Positions 1 to 7,650 of a stretch of 11,596 nucleotides of DNA are shown piece after piece; the first letter of the stretch is position 1; every line of letters starts with the position of its first letter. A program made the position numbers and the translations under genes. Origin of the DNA: CAXBNV01 sp963977185 (GTDB lineage: Bacteria > Pseudomonadota > Gammaproteobacteria > JAGOUU01); the NCBI GenBank assembly GCA_963977185.1, contig CAXBNV010000042.1, positions 1-11,596 on the forward strand. Direction: 5' to 3'. The notes beneath the pieces were generated by a model, which did no database searches, was not told the origin of the DNA, and worked only from the letters and a program-made list of their open reading frames with translations.

Positions 1-13
1 ATAATTTAACATA

Positions 14-57
14 AAACTCTACTTTTAGACTATCCTATTTTAGGGGATGGCTACCCA
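14..57 (+). repeat. Left copy of a ~44-bp repeat, inverted copy at the right end
   Basis: Read inwards, this stretch runs from AAACTCTACTTTTAG to GGGATGGCTACC. The reverse complement of 11540-11584 begins AAACTCTACTTTAGAG and also ends GGGATGGCTACC, so the two copies face each other across the window. Both carry a CTCTA...TAGA(G) mini-palindrome and a TCCTA block, and overall identity is around 80% by eye with small gaps. The inner boundary is near position 57, because sequence after the shared GGCTACC differs. This copy covers the 3' end of the Nudix reading frame. It could be the terminal inverted repeat of an insertion sequence outside the window, or a dispersed palindromic repeat. Confidence 0.6.
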
Positions 58-102
58 AGGAACATCATCAATCAATTTCTTATTGGCTAAAACTTCATGG
101 TA

Positions 103-480
103 TCATTTGAAAATCTTTTGAGATCCCTTATTACATTTATCCGTTAAAGTACCTTTTTTATCATGCCAAAAAAATTCATAAATTAATTCACTATAATCAG
201 ATATTTCTTCAGCAACAGCCCCAATAAATCTTATTTCATCATCAGGCACATTAATTTCTAATTCTTCTTTTAATTCTCTGATAATAGCTTGCTCAGCTGT
301 TTCTCGAGTTTCAATACGGCCTCCAAAAGCAGAAATATAATTAGGGTAAGAAAAGGCTTTTTTATCTCTTTTTTGAAGCAATATTTTATTATCTTTGGTT
401 AGAATAAGACACCCTGCAAAATCTGCTCTGAAAGCTCTTAGGTCATGTTTATCTAAATTTATTTCTTTTACTTTGTTCAT
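103..480 (-). CDS. Nudix hydrolase, C-terminus cut by in-frame TGA
   Basis: Likely hydrolyses a nucleoside diphosphate linked to another moiety (house-cleaning or NTP pool role); the substrate cannot be read from sequence. The Nudix box is complete: counted from the ATG at 480, G54 starts GRIETRE, followed by seven residues and RELKEELEI (68-76), matching Gx5Ex7REUxEExGU except that E replaces the last G. An upstream TTG at 525 would add 15 residues and overlap the preceding gene's stop; I prefer the ATG because homologous-looking sequence begins only after it. Neither start has a clear Shine-Dalgarno sequence. The protein is 125 residues. Beyond the TGA at 103-105 the same frame stays open for 20 codons (YHEVLANKK..DDVPW..) to a TAA at 40-42. 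That looks like a normal Nudix C-terminal helix, so the gene is probably a recent nonsense mutant, functional or not. It lies 38 bp behind the 519-1367 gene and is probably co-transcribed with it. Confidence 0.85.
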   Translation of the reverse strand: MNKVKEINLDKHDLRAFRADFAGCLILTKDNKILLQKRDKKAFSYPNYISAFGGRIETRETAEQAIIRELKEELEINVPDDEIRFIGAVAEEISDYSELIYEFFWHDKKGTLTDKCNKGSQKIFK

Positions 481-518
481 GTTATATACAATTTCAAGTT
501 TTTTTAAAAGTCTTAAAT

Positions 519-1367
519 TTACCAATTTATTGTTGTATTTTTTTTTAGTTTTGCATCCCTATGTAGTATGCCAATAATTCTTCCAGTTGACGTCGTTGTA
601 GAATGCCCTAATCCATTCCATTGTTCCTTAAGTGAATTATACCAATTCTGACTGCTCAACTGTGATTCTTCTAGTTTTACTTCAATTTCTGCCATTCCAG
701 TCGAAAGAAGACTTAGTAAATCAGTACTACCAATACTTATTCTAATACAACCCATTGCTACAAGATGCTCATAATCAAGTGGTGTGGAATATTTTAACAC
801 TCCATCGCTTACTAAAGGAGATATAGTATTATTCCACCATGTATTAATATTTTTTTGTACTATGGCGTTATCAGTTGCTTTAAATTTTTGAGTAGGTCTT
901 ATATCTTTGACTGTTGTCAATACAGCCAGTATTTTAATTTGACGACTTGATAAACAATCTACAACTGAACAAGCCGCTGCACCAGCTAGAGCTATCATAT
1001 CGTCTGCATTTGCAGTTAGTCTTTGAGCAATCAATTCTGCCAATAATTCATGCTTTTCTTCATTGTCAGTTGTTGCAGCATCAATAGTTGCATTTTTAAT
1101 TAGCAAAGCGCTACTAGGATGGTTTAATGAATTTTTAAATATCTCTGATTTTTCAGCAGGCAATTCTCTTTCTAAACGTTCTACTCTCATTGCTAATCTT
1201 GTTACAAAATTTTCCATATTATTCTTTGCAATAGCCTGCATTTCAGGAGACTGAGCTGTAATTAGATCAATAAGCCATTTTACACCATTAGAAGTTATTT
1301 CTTTTATGAAACTTCCTGCAGCACCACCTACAGATGCTGAAACAATTAAGTTAGTAATTTCATCCAT
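519..1367 (-). CDS. LPO_1073/Vpar_1526-family protein, function unknown
   Basis: A 282-residue protein that resembles the uncharacterised LPO_1073/Vpar_1526 family. This rests on recall of the pattern, notably the segments around DNEEKHELLAELIAQRL (about 101-117) and ALAGAAACSVVDCLSSRQIK (about 126-145). The N-terminus has a small-residue hydrophobic stretch, VSASVGGAAGSFI (9-21), which may pack against a membrane or another helix, but there is no clear transmembrane segment or signal peptide. The middle is predicted mostly helical with charged stretches (RVERLEREL, 61-69). No enzyme motif is visible. The ATG at 1367 is supported by an AGGAG about 10 bp upstream and another GGAGG slightly further off. 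Its stop is just before the Nudix gene, suggesting a two-gene unit. Placement beside nuclease and restriction genes makes a defence-related or phage-conflict role possible, but that is inference. Confidence 0.75.
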   Translation of the reverse strand: MDEITNLIVSASVGGAAGSFIKEITSNGVKWLIDLITAQSPEMQAIAKNNMENFVTRLAMRVERLERELPAEKSEIFKNSLNHPSSALLIKNATIDAATTDNEEKHELLAELIAQRLTANADDMIALAGAAACSVVDCLSSRQIKILAVLTTVKDIRPTQKFKATDNAIVQKNINTWWNNTISPLVSDGVLKYSTPLDYEHLVAMGCIRISIGSTDLLSLLSTGMAEIEVKLEESQLSSQNWYNSLKEQWNGLGHSTTTSTGRIIGILHRDAKLKKNTTINW

Positions 1368-1495
1368 ATGCTATGGTCTCCTATTTAGATTCCTCCGGTT
1401 TTTTGATTTTTACGAAGAGATTATTAACAAAAATATTACAAATGTATAACTTAATTATATCGTATTTAATGTTATGAGATAAGGAGTAATATCAT

Positions 1496-1545
1496 ATGCA
1501 CAACCGGACATTTGAATAAAGTTTAAAAGAGGACATTAAAACACT
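1496..1545 (+). mobile_element. Possible insertion-sequence end remnant
   Basis: The plus strand reads CAACCGGACATTTGAATAAA followed closely by AGAGGACATTAAAA, giving two direct GGACATT blocks spaced about 24 bp apart. Multiple short (C)GGACATT-type repeats are typical of the ends of some IS21-family elements. No transposase remains, so this would be only a terminal scrap. An ATG at 1496-1498 with AAGGAG nine bases upstream opens a seven-codon frame (MHNRTFE) that stops at 1517-1519. It could be the truncated start of a lost gene or a leader peptide. The rest of the 1368-1582 gap shows nothing recognisable. Confidence 0.3.
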
Positions 1546-1548
1546 GCC

Positions 1549-1584
1549 CTAACACATACCGTTAAGGTATTAGCTGTCTTTTTT
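1549..1584 (+). terminator. Terminator-like hairpin, plus orientation
   Basis: ATACC-GTTAA-GGTAT (1556-1570) forms a 5-bp stem, extendable by CTA (1549-1551) with TAG (1571-1573) across a bulge. It is followed by TCTTTTTT (T-run 1579-1584). The T-run lies on the plus-strand side, so it would stop plus-strand transcription, for example from the IS scrap upstream, just before it enters the convergent 333-residue gene. The stem is short, so strength is doubtful. Confidence 0.35.
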
Positions 1585-2584
1585 ATTCTGGATCAACTAA
1601 ATTATACTTTTCTGGATCCAAATTATTTTTAACCCAATGTCTAAAGGCAACTACTAGCTGTTCATTTTTACCATCTAGCATATTATAATTTACTAAAGCT
1701 TTTAATATTGTTCCAACTGCACATTCCTCTACATCTAACTCTATATGCTCTGCGTCATTTTTATCAAAATGCTTAAGAAAATTAATATATAATATATCAT
1801 TAACCTCCCTACCAAGTTTTTCACGATGCTTATATTGTCCGCTTGCCTTTTCAAATAATAAATCAGTGAAATTTTTTTTTCCTTCTCTATTAACCAATTC
1901 ACAAAAAATCACATCAGCAGCCCCTGCTAAAGTGATAGCAGACAATTTATCTATCTTTGTCAAAAATAAATATATTGCTGTTTCTAATTGATTGGCCGCT
2001 AATTGAAAGCGTTTATATGTTAATACTGTTGTTTTCTTCGGTTGAGTCACAACTTTGTTTTTGGCCTTTCCTAATTTTTCCTTATTAGGAATTGTTTCAG
2101 TTTTTTTTAATTTATTGGGCATATTATTGTATGCCTCAAAAATTTTATTTCCATCTGCTCTATTCCATGACCATGTCAAATAGGCTATTACAAAATCATC
2201 ATTTTGTCCATATAACGTTACATAGTCACTTATAGCAATTGTTATTGAATTGATAGCGCATTCATGCAGGTTGAGATCGCAGGTTTTAGGACAAGATGGG
2301 CTCATGTGCTTTTGAACATTTATCCCAAACATATTATCTATGTAGTTCTTGTAACTTGTCCTTTTCGGGGTATAGCCTTTAAATGCGTCATGAACTCTAC
2401 AGGCATAATCAGTAAATGGCTCTTGACCAGAATTTTTTACCAATTGACTTAATATATTACTAGAAGCTGCAGAAAGAGTGATAACAGAAGATAAATCTTT
2501 TTCGTTTAAAAATAGCATAACAGCTGTCATTAATTGCTGCTTTGCAAGCTCACTTCTATGGTATTTCTTTTCTGAATTGGTCAT
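1583..2584 (-). CDS. Unrecognised protein with two tandem homologous domains
   Basis: A 333-residue protein of unknown function, made of an internal duplication. Residues 14-59 and 196-241 align without gaps at about 21/46 identities (xLxTAxxLFL...D..S.ITL..A...I...LV..G...FTD). Residues 104-141 and 283-320 align at about 14/38 (L..xECA...I..A...Y..L.G.N...V.A...W..N). A basic, Lys-rich linker (about 155-187) joins the halves. Each unit looks all-helical, and the LFL..D..S..TLA.AA pattern recalls uncharacterised proteobacterial helical proteins that may be HEPN-like; no Rx4-6H motif or other catalytic signature was found to confirm that. The ATG at 2584 has only a weak AAGA-type ribosome site. 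A TATAAT (complement of 2654-2659) lies about 70 bp upstream with a poor -35. It is an independent unit between two probable defence genes; a cytosolic sensor or partner protein is possible but unproven. Confidence 0.7.
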   Translation of the reverse strand: MTNSEKKYHRSELAKQQLMTAVMLFLNEKDLSSVITLSAASSNILSQLVKNSGQEPFTDYACRVHDAFKGYTPKRTSYKNYIDNMFGINVQKHMSPSCPKTCDLNLHECAINSITIAISDYVTLYGQNDDFVIAYLTWSWNRADGNKIFEAYNNMPNKLKKTETIPNKEKLGKAKNKVVTQPKKTTVLTYKRFQLAANQLETAIYLFLTKIDKLSAITLAGAADVIFCELVNREGKKNFTDLLFEKASGQYKHREKLGREVNDILYINFLKHFDKNDAEHIELDVEECAVGTILKALVNYNMLDGKNEQLVVAFRHWVKNNLDPEKYNLVDPE

Positions 2585-2801
2585 TCTTAATTTCTTACTA
2601 TTTGCATAATCTCAACTTATAGACACTTCACGTTGATAACATAACCTGAAAATATTATACATTAATGATTATTTATTGAAAGTTTCGTCTCAATATAATA
2701 CAGTAGTTAGTCAACATAAGAAGATCTTTCTATTTTGCTAATATATGACATTATCATATTGCCTTAACATAATTTGTAATTCCATTTTTTGAAATGCTAA
2801 T

Positions 2802-3623
2802 CTAAGATATATTATTGGTATAGTACAAGGACATGTCTGGATTAAATATTGTTCCCCAAGTAACAAACCCTTGTAAATAATGTAAAAAGTGAATAATATG
2901 GGGATCCTTATCTTCTGTAGAGGTAGAAGGTACAAAATGAACTTTATTTATTTTTTCTGTTTGAGGATCAATGGGAACAGAGCCATTTGATTTACCATTT
3001 TTATAAAGGTATCCTCCTTGTTTAATATTTAATACACAATTGTGATAACTCCATGGTTCTATTTCATCATCATATAAGTCAATTAAATTTAAATCATTAG
3101 TGTTGAATTTGATATCATTACAGATTAGAAATGAAAATATTTGATCCAAATAGTGCTTTTCAACAGAAGGTTGGCTATCTATTAGTTTCTTTAATGGATC
3201 TAGGTTTGTGTCTTTTCTTAATAATTTATTAGAGGATAGTTTTATCAATGCTTCTTTCAAGTCATTTTTATTCTGTATATCTGATTTACATTCCCCAATA
3301 GCTAAAACAGTTTCAATTGGGAAAAATTTTTGTTCGTTATAAGAATGTATTTTAGGCGTATAATCTGCTGCATATATGATGATATCACATTGAGTACTTA
3401 TATTATCTTCTTTAGTTATAATAAATCCTGAATCTACTTTATATTGTCTCGGAAGGAATGTGTTTAATAATGCTTTAGTAATATTTTCTCTTGCTATCCC
3501 ATATTCTCCGCTATGAATCATCTTCCCATTTTTATCAACATAAATATTTTTTGCTGCAGAAAATGCAGACTTAAATTCTACTAATCTAGCATTTACTATT
3601 TCTTTAAAGCATTTAGAAGCCAT
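2802..3623 (-). CDS. DUF6602-family protein, PD-(D/E)XK nuclease-like
   Basis: A 273-residue protein matching the DUF6602 pattern. It has GEYGIARENITKALLNTFLP (39-58), then the strand QCDIIIYAAD (77-86) and, after FFPIETVLA, the strand IGECKSDI (109-116). E39, D79 and E111-x-K113 fit the E...D...ExK arrangement of PD-(D/E)XK nucleases. Known family: DUF6602 proteins have no assigned biochemical role but share this restriction-endonuclease-like fold. The second half (about 120-273) is less conserved and may bind DNA or a partner. The ATG at 3623 is supported by AGGA five bases upstream. No signal peptide is visible. It is followed at 217 bp by the duplicated-domain gene and preceded by a MITE-like element, so it probably has its own promoter. 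A DNA-cleaving defence role is likely by analogy and neighbourhood, not shown. Confidence 0.75.
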   Translation of the reverse strand: MASKCFKEIVNARLVEFKSAFSAAKNIYVDKNGKMIHSGEYGIARENITKALLNTFLPRQYKVDSGFIITKEDNISTQCDIIIYAADYTPKIHSYNEQKFFPIETVLAIGECKSDIQNKNDLKEALIKLSSNKLLRKDTNLDPLKKLIDSQPSVEKHYLDQIFSFLICNDIKFNTNDLNLIDLYDDEIEPWSYHNCVLNIKQGGYLYKNGKSNGSVPIDPQTEKINKVHFVPSTSTEDKDPHIIHFLHYLQGFVTWGTIFNPDMSLYYTNNIS

Positions 3624-3731
3624 TTTGATCCTTTTTATGAATTCATGTATAAAATTATATACTTTCTATGCGCTTTAATCTATGAGGCAATAATACTTAA
3701 TTTATAATTTCGATATTTAAATTTTATTATT

Positions 3732-3919
3732 GGGTCCAAGTCTAAAACGGGGCCAAAAACTTCGTTCATTTAACTTTTCATAGGAAAAACAACTGATAAA
3801 AATGAAGAAATACAGCATTCTTTGCCTTTAAAACTGAAAAAAGAATTTATATATTCATCTGTTTTTAAAGCAACAAATCAAATCCGCGAAGTTTTTAACC
3901 CCGTTTTGGACTTGGGCCC
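3732..3919. mobile_element. 188-bp MITE-like element with 33-bp inverted repeats
   Basis: The left arm 3732-3764 (GGGTCCAAGTCTAAAACGGG...) and the reverse complement of the right arm 3887-3919 (GGGCCCAAGTCCAAAACGGG...) match at 29 of 33 positions, both ending inward in AAAAACTTCG. The ~120 bp between the arms is AT-rich and has no coding frame of note. The size, long terminal repeats and lack of a transposase fit a non-autonomous miniature transposon. No convincing target-site duplication is visible at the edges (left flank TTATT, right flank TAGTT). The arms carry GGNCC sites. It could also act as a strong hairpin in RNA read through it. Confidence 0.7.
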
Positions 3920-4016
3920 TAGTTTAGTTTAAGAGAATAATTATATCATTTCATGTAAGTTTCAAAATAGATTAAAATAATACAGTAGCTGCTATATTTA
4001 GAATCCTTATAAAATA

Positions 4017-4040
4017 TCCTGATAGTTTCGACTATCAGGA
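4017..4040 (-). terminator. Hairpin terminator of the nuclease-helicase gene
   Basis: TCCTGATAGT and ACTATCAGGA pair perfectly over 10 bp around a 4-base loop (TTCG on plus, CGAA on minus), with one further A-T pair outside. It lies 35 bp after the helicase stop. On the minus strand the hairpin is followed by TATTTTATAAGG, a modest U-rich tail, so it is best read as an intrinsic terminator for the helicase transcript. The perfect symmetry could also serve a short plus-strand transcript. Confidence 0.6.
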
Positions 4041-4056
4041 TTATAAGCCCTTTATT

Positions 4057-4111
4057 GTGTCCGTAGGAATATAGCTAGAACTTACAATTCTCCCTATATT
4101 CCCACTGAACC
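4057..4111. repeat. Short palindromic repeat overlapping helicase 3' end
   Basis: Positions 4063-4074 (GTAGGAATATAG) pair with 4094-4105 (CTATATTCCCAC), 11 of 12. The 25 bases 4081-4105 (CTTACAATTCTCCC...) are an exact reverse complement of 10081-10105, an arm of the 272-bp element further right; both copies are also flanked by ATAGCTAG. This looks like a deletion derivative keeping only the two ends of that element. The helicase stop codon (4075-4077) and its last nine codons fall inside it. Confidence 0.75.
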
Positions 4112-7100
4112 ATTAAACCACAAAACAAATTAACCATGTTCATCTGCTCAATATTAGAAACATTAACATCAAGTAAAGATGGACTATAAACAATCACAGC
4201 CATGACTTTAGCGCGAGAAATGGCAACATTAATTCTATTTTTATCAAATAAAAAGTTCATACCTCTTGGGGAGTCATTAGCATCACTTGCGCACATACTT
4301 AAAAACACAATTGGTGCTTCTTGGCCTTGAAATTTATCAACACTACCAACTTTTGCTTCATTACCAAGTTTTGCTTTAAGTCTATTCACTTGGTAATTAT
4401 AAGGTGTAACAAAAAGCATGTCGCCCCAATCTATTAATTTTTCAGATCCATCCTTATTAACTAAGGTTCTACCTAACATTTGATTTGCCAATAAAGCTAT
4501 TTCATCAACTTCTTCATCACTAAATTGTGTATTTCCTTCATGAAATACTGGCATCCTGATAATGCCATGCTTTTTATTTAAAACTCCTTCATATCCTTCT
4601 GGAATTTTAATAAATTGCTTTTCATTTTCAACGGCAGATTCAAGCTTGCTTTCATAAATAAAATCACTAATAAATTTATTAACTTCAGGATGCATTCTAT
4701 AAGTAGTCCCAAGAAAAATACCCATGTTTTCAGGAATAGCTGGTGTCGTATGCAATAAGTAATCTAAAATTGATAAACCACTATCTTCTGGATGACTGCC
4801 TTGTAATGGTTGACCTAATTGCATTTGATCTCCCATTAAAATTATATTTTTTGTCGATTGGCTCATGGCTATTAAATTAGCCACACTAACTTGACCTGCT
4901 TCATCAATAAGTAAATAATCAAAATTATCCGCTAAATCTTCTCTAGAAAAGCCCCATGCAGTTGTGCCAATTACACAACCAGATTTAATATTTTCGAAAA
5001 TTTTATTATTACTTAATACATTAATTTTTAATTGATCAATTTTATCATCAGTATTCTTAGTGCAAGCAAAATAACCCGTTATATTGTGTGTATTGCAATA
5101 TTCTACCGTACTAATGAGTAAATTATTTATTGCTTTATGACTATTAGAAGAAATTCCAATTTTTTTACCTTGTTTGATTAATTCAGCAATAATATGCTTT
5201 CCTGTATAAGTTTTTCCAGATCCTGGTGGGCCTTGAATTGTTAGATAACTATTATTTAAATTCAAAACAGCTTTAATAATTTGTGCTAAGCGTTCTTTTG
5301 AATTATGGCTTGGTGCAATTGGTTTACCAATATCACGTCCAATAATACGAGGTTCATTTCTATTAATAAAATCTAATATTGCAGTTCCATTTAATGAGCC
5401 TTGATTAAAAGCTTCTGCCTGTCTTTTTATCGCTTCTGGTATAGGTGCTGGATTAATATACTCATCGGGTATTAAATAAAGAGGCTCAATTAATTCTTCT
5501 TTCATCTGTAGTACAATTAAACCTTTATTAATGTCACTATTATCTTTAATATATTTTACTTTTAAAGGATTACCTTTATCATCTATCTTACCTAAAATAT
5601 AATAGTTAGAACTTGCCCCTTTAAATTCTTGATTCACATCAAAAGAATATTCATATGCTAATATTCTTGCTTTTGGTGTTGGCTTAAATGCTACAGTTTT
5701 AGTACGGATGCATTCAGCGAGACATTCAATATCATCATATAATTCATCATTGCTTAAACCAAGCCTATCAAACATTTTCCAAAATACTGGTTTATTTTCT
5801 CGTGTATGAAACTCTAATGACCAAGCAAATAATAACGATACTCGTACAAAATCTTCATTATTTTGCTCATTTTGTTTTTTTGCTTTTAAAAGTAAATCAT
5901 CACGCAATTTAATCAAATCAATTATTTCTTCTTTTGACTCAGGCTCAACTTTCTCGGTTTTTCCAAGATAATTAATATTATTTTCTTGTTGCCTTAATCT
6001 TAACCAATCTGCAAGTTCCTGCGTGGAATTACAGTCATCTATGTTATATTCACGCAAATCATTTAATAATCTAGATGTTTGCCAATTATCACCATCTGGA
6101 TTTTCACGCCAATTTTCATAAACAACAACAGAATCACTGCCCTTGCCTACATCTGTAGTACGTTTATCTCTATAAAGATGTTCAACATTCTTAATGGAAT
6201 ATTTTGGTTCACCAATTAATAACCCGCCTTTAATAATTTTATATAAATCAACAAATACTTCATTACGTAATAACTGATCGACCTCTATTTCACAAACACC
6301 ATATCGACCCATTAATTTACGACACGCCGCAATTTCATAATTGGCATAATGGTAAATATGCATCTTATTGTTTTCCTGCCAGCGTTTATATGTCCATGTG
6401 ATAAAATCCTGAAATGCAGTTTTTTCTTGCTCTTTATTATGCGCCCAAAAATCTTTATACTGCCGAACTCCTTGTTCATCAAAATAAGTAACTCCCCATA
6501 AATATTCAAGTCCTCCTGATTCCAATGGGTATCCTTCTATATCAAAAAAAATATCATGCGAAGACGCTTCAGGTAACAAAGCAAGACCATGTTTTTTATC
6601 TAATTCATGAGTTAAAACTTTATACTCAGGAATATTTTTATTTTCACTTGTTTTTTGTATAGCAGCTTGTTCTTTTAGCCTTGCTAATACAGAGTCTTTA
6701 ATACCTTTAATATAATTTTTATCAGTATCAATTAAAGCCTGCATCGTAAATACTTCTGCGTTATTTAATTTTTTTATCTGACCTTTTGTAATATTTGCTA
6801 TTTGAAATAAATGATCTTTAGATTTGAGTATATTTTCAGCATAATTACTCCACCTACCAAAATTATTAGAAATATTTAAATCTGGTTGATTATTTGAATC
6901 AAAATTTAAATGCATGGCTAAAAAAGATTTTTTTAAATTGAGATAATAATAGAAATAATCGGTTACTCGTAGTTTAATTTTATCGCCATTACCTAGAAAT
7001 ATCCCCATATATTCTGGTCTTATACCTTGCAAAGATTCTAAAATTTCTACGTAACAGCAAAGCTGAATTACAAAATATGGTTTTACTGTACTAGCCAGTT

Positions 7101-7500
7101 TAACGTCCCAAACTTCATAATGAAAATCTCCCAACGCGCTTTTAACTGGTGTTTTAATCAAAAAATCAGCTATGCCCTTAAATTCATCTGATTCTAAAGT
7201 AGCTTGGTATATTATATCTGCGCCAGTTAACAACACTTCTTTAGTTTTACTAGTATTTTTTGGCTGTTCTTTTAAATCAATAATATTTAAATCTTCTTGT
7301 TTAAATTTATTTAAAATTTCTAATTCATATTTATTGCCTTTATTTTGCAATGCCGACATTAGTGGATCATCTTCATCTGGAATTGGGGCTTGATTTGGGT
7401 TTAATAATATAAAATGATCCATCCATGATGCAAATTTGCTGTTCATGTAAGTGGTTAGATCTGATGGGGAGAATCTTATTTTATTTTGATTTATATACAT
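4075..7500 (-). CDS. RecB-like nuclease / SF1 helicase fusion (TM0106-like)
   Basis: An 1141-residue DNA-processing protein. The N-terminal RecB/Cas4-type nuclease shows E59/E61, GIADFL (D112), EVWDVK (D132, K134) and the QxxxY motif QLCCY (146-150). A central RNase H/DEDD exonuclease-like region has FFDIEG (D320, E322), FVDLY (D418) and YNIDD (485-489). The C-terminal SF1B helicase has Walker A GPPGSGKT (757-764), Ia SSNSHKAINNLL, Walker B LLIDEAGQ (863-870), III GDQMQLGQP (890-898), IV TYRMHPEV, V GSVDKFQGQE (1052-1061) and VI NVAISRAK (1091-1098). All key residues are present, so it should be an active ATP-driven nuclease-helicase in the cytosol. The architecture matches TM0106-family RecB-like proteins joined to a Dna2/Upf1-like helicase. 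The ATG at 7500 has AGGAAA about 10 bp upstream and a good promoter. The last nine residues (WEYRENCKF) and the stop come from a repeat. DNA repair is an alternative to a defence role. Confidence 0.88.
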   Translation of the reverse strand: MYINQNKIRFSPSDLTTYMNSKFASWMDHFILLNPNQAPIPDEDDPLMSALQNKGNKYELEILNKFKQEDLNIIDLKEQPKNTSKTKEVLLTGADIIYQATLESDEFKGIADFLIKTPVKSALGDFHYEVWDVKLASTVKPYFVIQLCCYVEILESLQGIRPEYMGIFLGNGDKIKLRVTDYFYYYLNLKKSFLAMHLNFDSNNQPDLNISNNFGRWSNYAENILKSKDHLFQIANITKGQIKKLNNAEVFTMQALIDTDKNYIKGIKDSVLARLKEQAAIQKTSENKNIPEYKVLTHELDKKHGLALLPEASSHDIFFDIEGYPLESGGLEYLWGVTYFDEQGVRQYKDFWAHNKEQEKTAFQDFITWTYKRWQENNKMHIYHYANYEIAACRKLMGRYGVCEIEVDQLLRNEVFVDLYKIIKGGLLIGEPKYSIKNVEHLYRDKRTTDVGKGSDSVVVYENWRENPDGDNWQTSRLLNDLREYNIDDCNSTQELADWLRLRQQENNINYLGKTEKVEPESKEEIIDLIKLRDDLLLKAKKQNEQNNEDFVRVSLLFAWSLEFHTRENKPVFWKMFDRLGLSNDELYDDIECLAECIRTKTVAFKPTPKARILAYEYSFDVNQEFKGASSNYYILGKIDDKGNPLKVKYIKDNSDINKGLIVLQMKEELIEPLYLIPDEYINPAPIPEAIKRQAEAFNQGSLNGTAILDFINRNEPRIIGRDIGKPIAPSHNSKERLAQIIKAVLNLNNSYLTIQGPPGSGKTYTGKHIIAELIKQGKKIGISSNSHKAINNLLISTVEYCNTHNITGYFACTKNTDDKIDQLKINVLSNNKIFENIKSGCVIGTTAWGFSREDLADNFDYLLIDEAGQVSVANLIAMSQSTKNIILMGDQMQLGQPLQGSHPEDSGLSILDYLLHTTPAIPENMGIFLGTTYRMHPEVNKFISDFIYESKLESAVENEKQFIKIPEGYEGVLNKKHGIIRMPVFHEGNTQFSDEEVDEIALLANQMLGRTLVNKDGSEKLIDWGDMLFVTPYNYQVNRLKAKLGNEAKVGSVDKFQGQEAPIVFLSMCASDANDSPRGMNFLFDKNRINVAISRAKVMAVIVYSPSLLDVNVSNIEQMNMVNLFCGLMVQWEYRENCKF

Positions 7501-7558
7501 TGGTTAAATTTCCTGCATAATTTATTTTGCTGATATATTAAAAGGCTAACATTCATTG

Positions 7559-7587
7559 ATAATATAAACTGCAGTGCTTTATGTTAA
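7559..7587 (-). promoter_or_regulatory. Sigma-70-like promoter of the nuclease-helicase gene
   Basis: On the minus strand, TTAACA (complement of 7582-7587, 5/6 to consensus) is followed after exactly 17 bp by TATTAT (complement of 7559-7564, 5/6). The predicted start near 7552 gives a leader of about 50 bases before the ATG at 7500, containing the AGGAAA ribosome site. It implies the helicase is transcribed separately from the restriction-modification genes. Confidence 0.55.
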
Positions 7588-7650
7588 ATTGTTATACATG
7601 AAAAAGATAAAATATTTAAGTTGTTTCTTTTTGTCTTAGGGGCTTTATTT

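Noticed and set aside
395..577. Plus-strand open frame over the Nudix gene
   Set aside because: Lies antisense to a clear Nudix protein; hydrophobic low-complexity product without a ribosome site.
1063..1254. Plus-strand open frame inside the LPO_1073-like gene
   Set aside because: Shadow of the minus-strand gene; no ribosome site or recognisable product.
2264..2452. Plus-strand open frame inside the duplicated-domain gene
   Set aside because: Antisense to a gene whose two halves show protein-level conservation.
1583..2584. HEPN ribonuclease call for the duplicated-domain protein
   Set aside because: Helical character fits, but no Rx4-6H catalytic motif could be placed in either copy, so the name is not justified.
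2738..2935. Minus-strand open frame overlapping the DUF6602 3' end
   Set aside because: Overlaps a better-supported gene in another frame and has no family pattern.
3732..3919. CRISPR-like or tandem repeat array
   Set aside because: Only two arms in inverted orientation; no regular direct repeats or spacers here or elsewhere in the window.
6312..6509. Minus-strand open frame inside the helicase gene
   Set aside because: Alternate frame of the DEDD-like region, which is clearly coding in the main frame.
7172..7393. Plus-strand open frame opposite the helicase N-terminus
   Set aside because: Serine-rich antisense shadow of the RecB-like domain.
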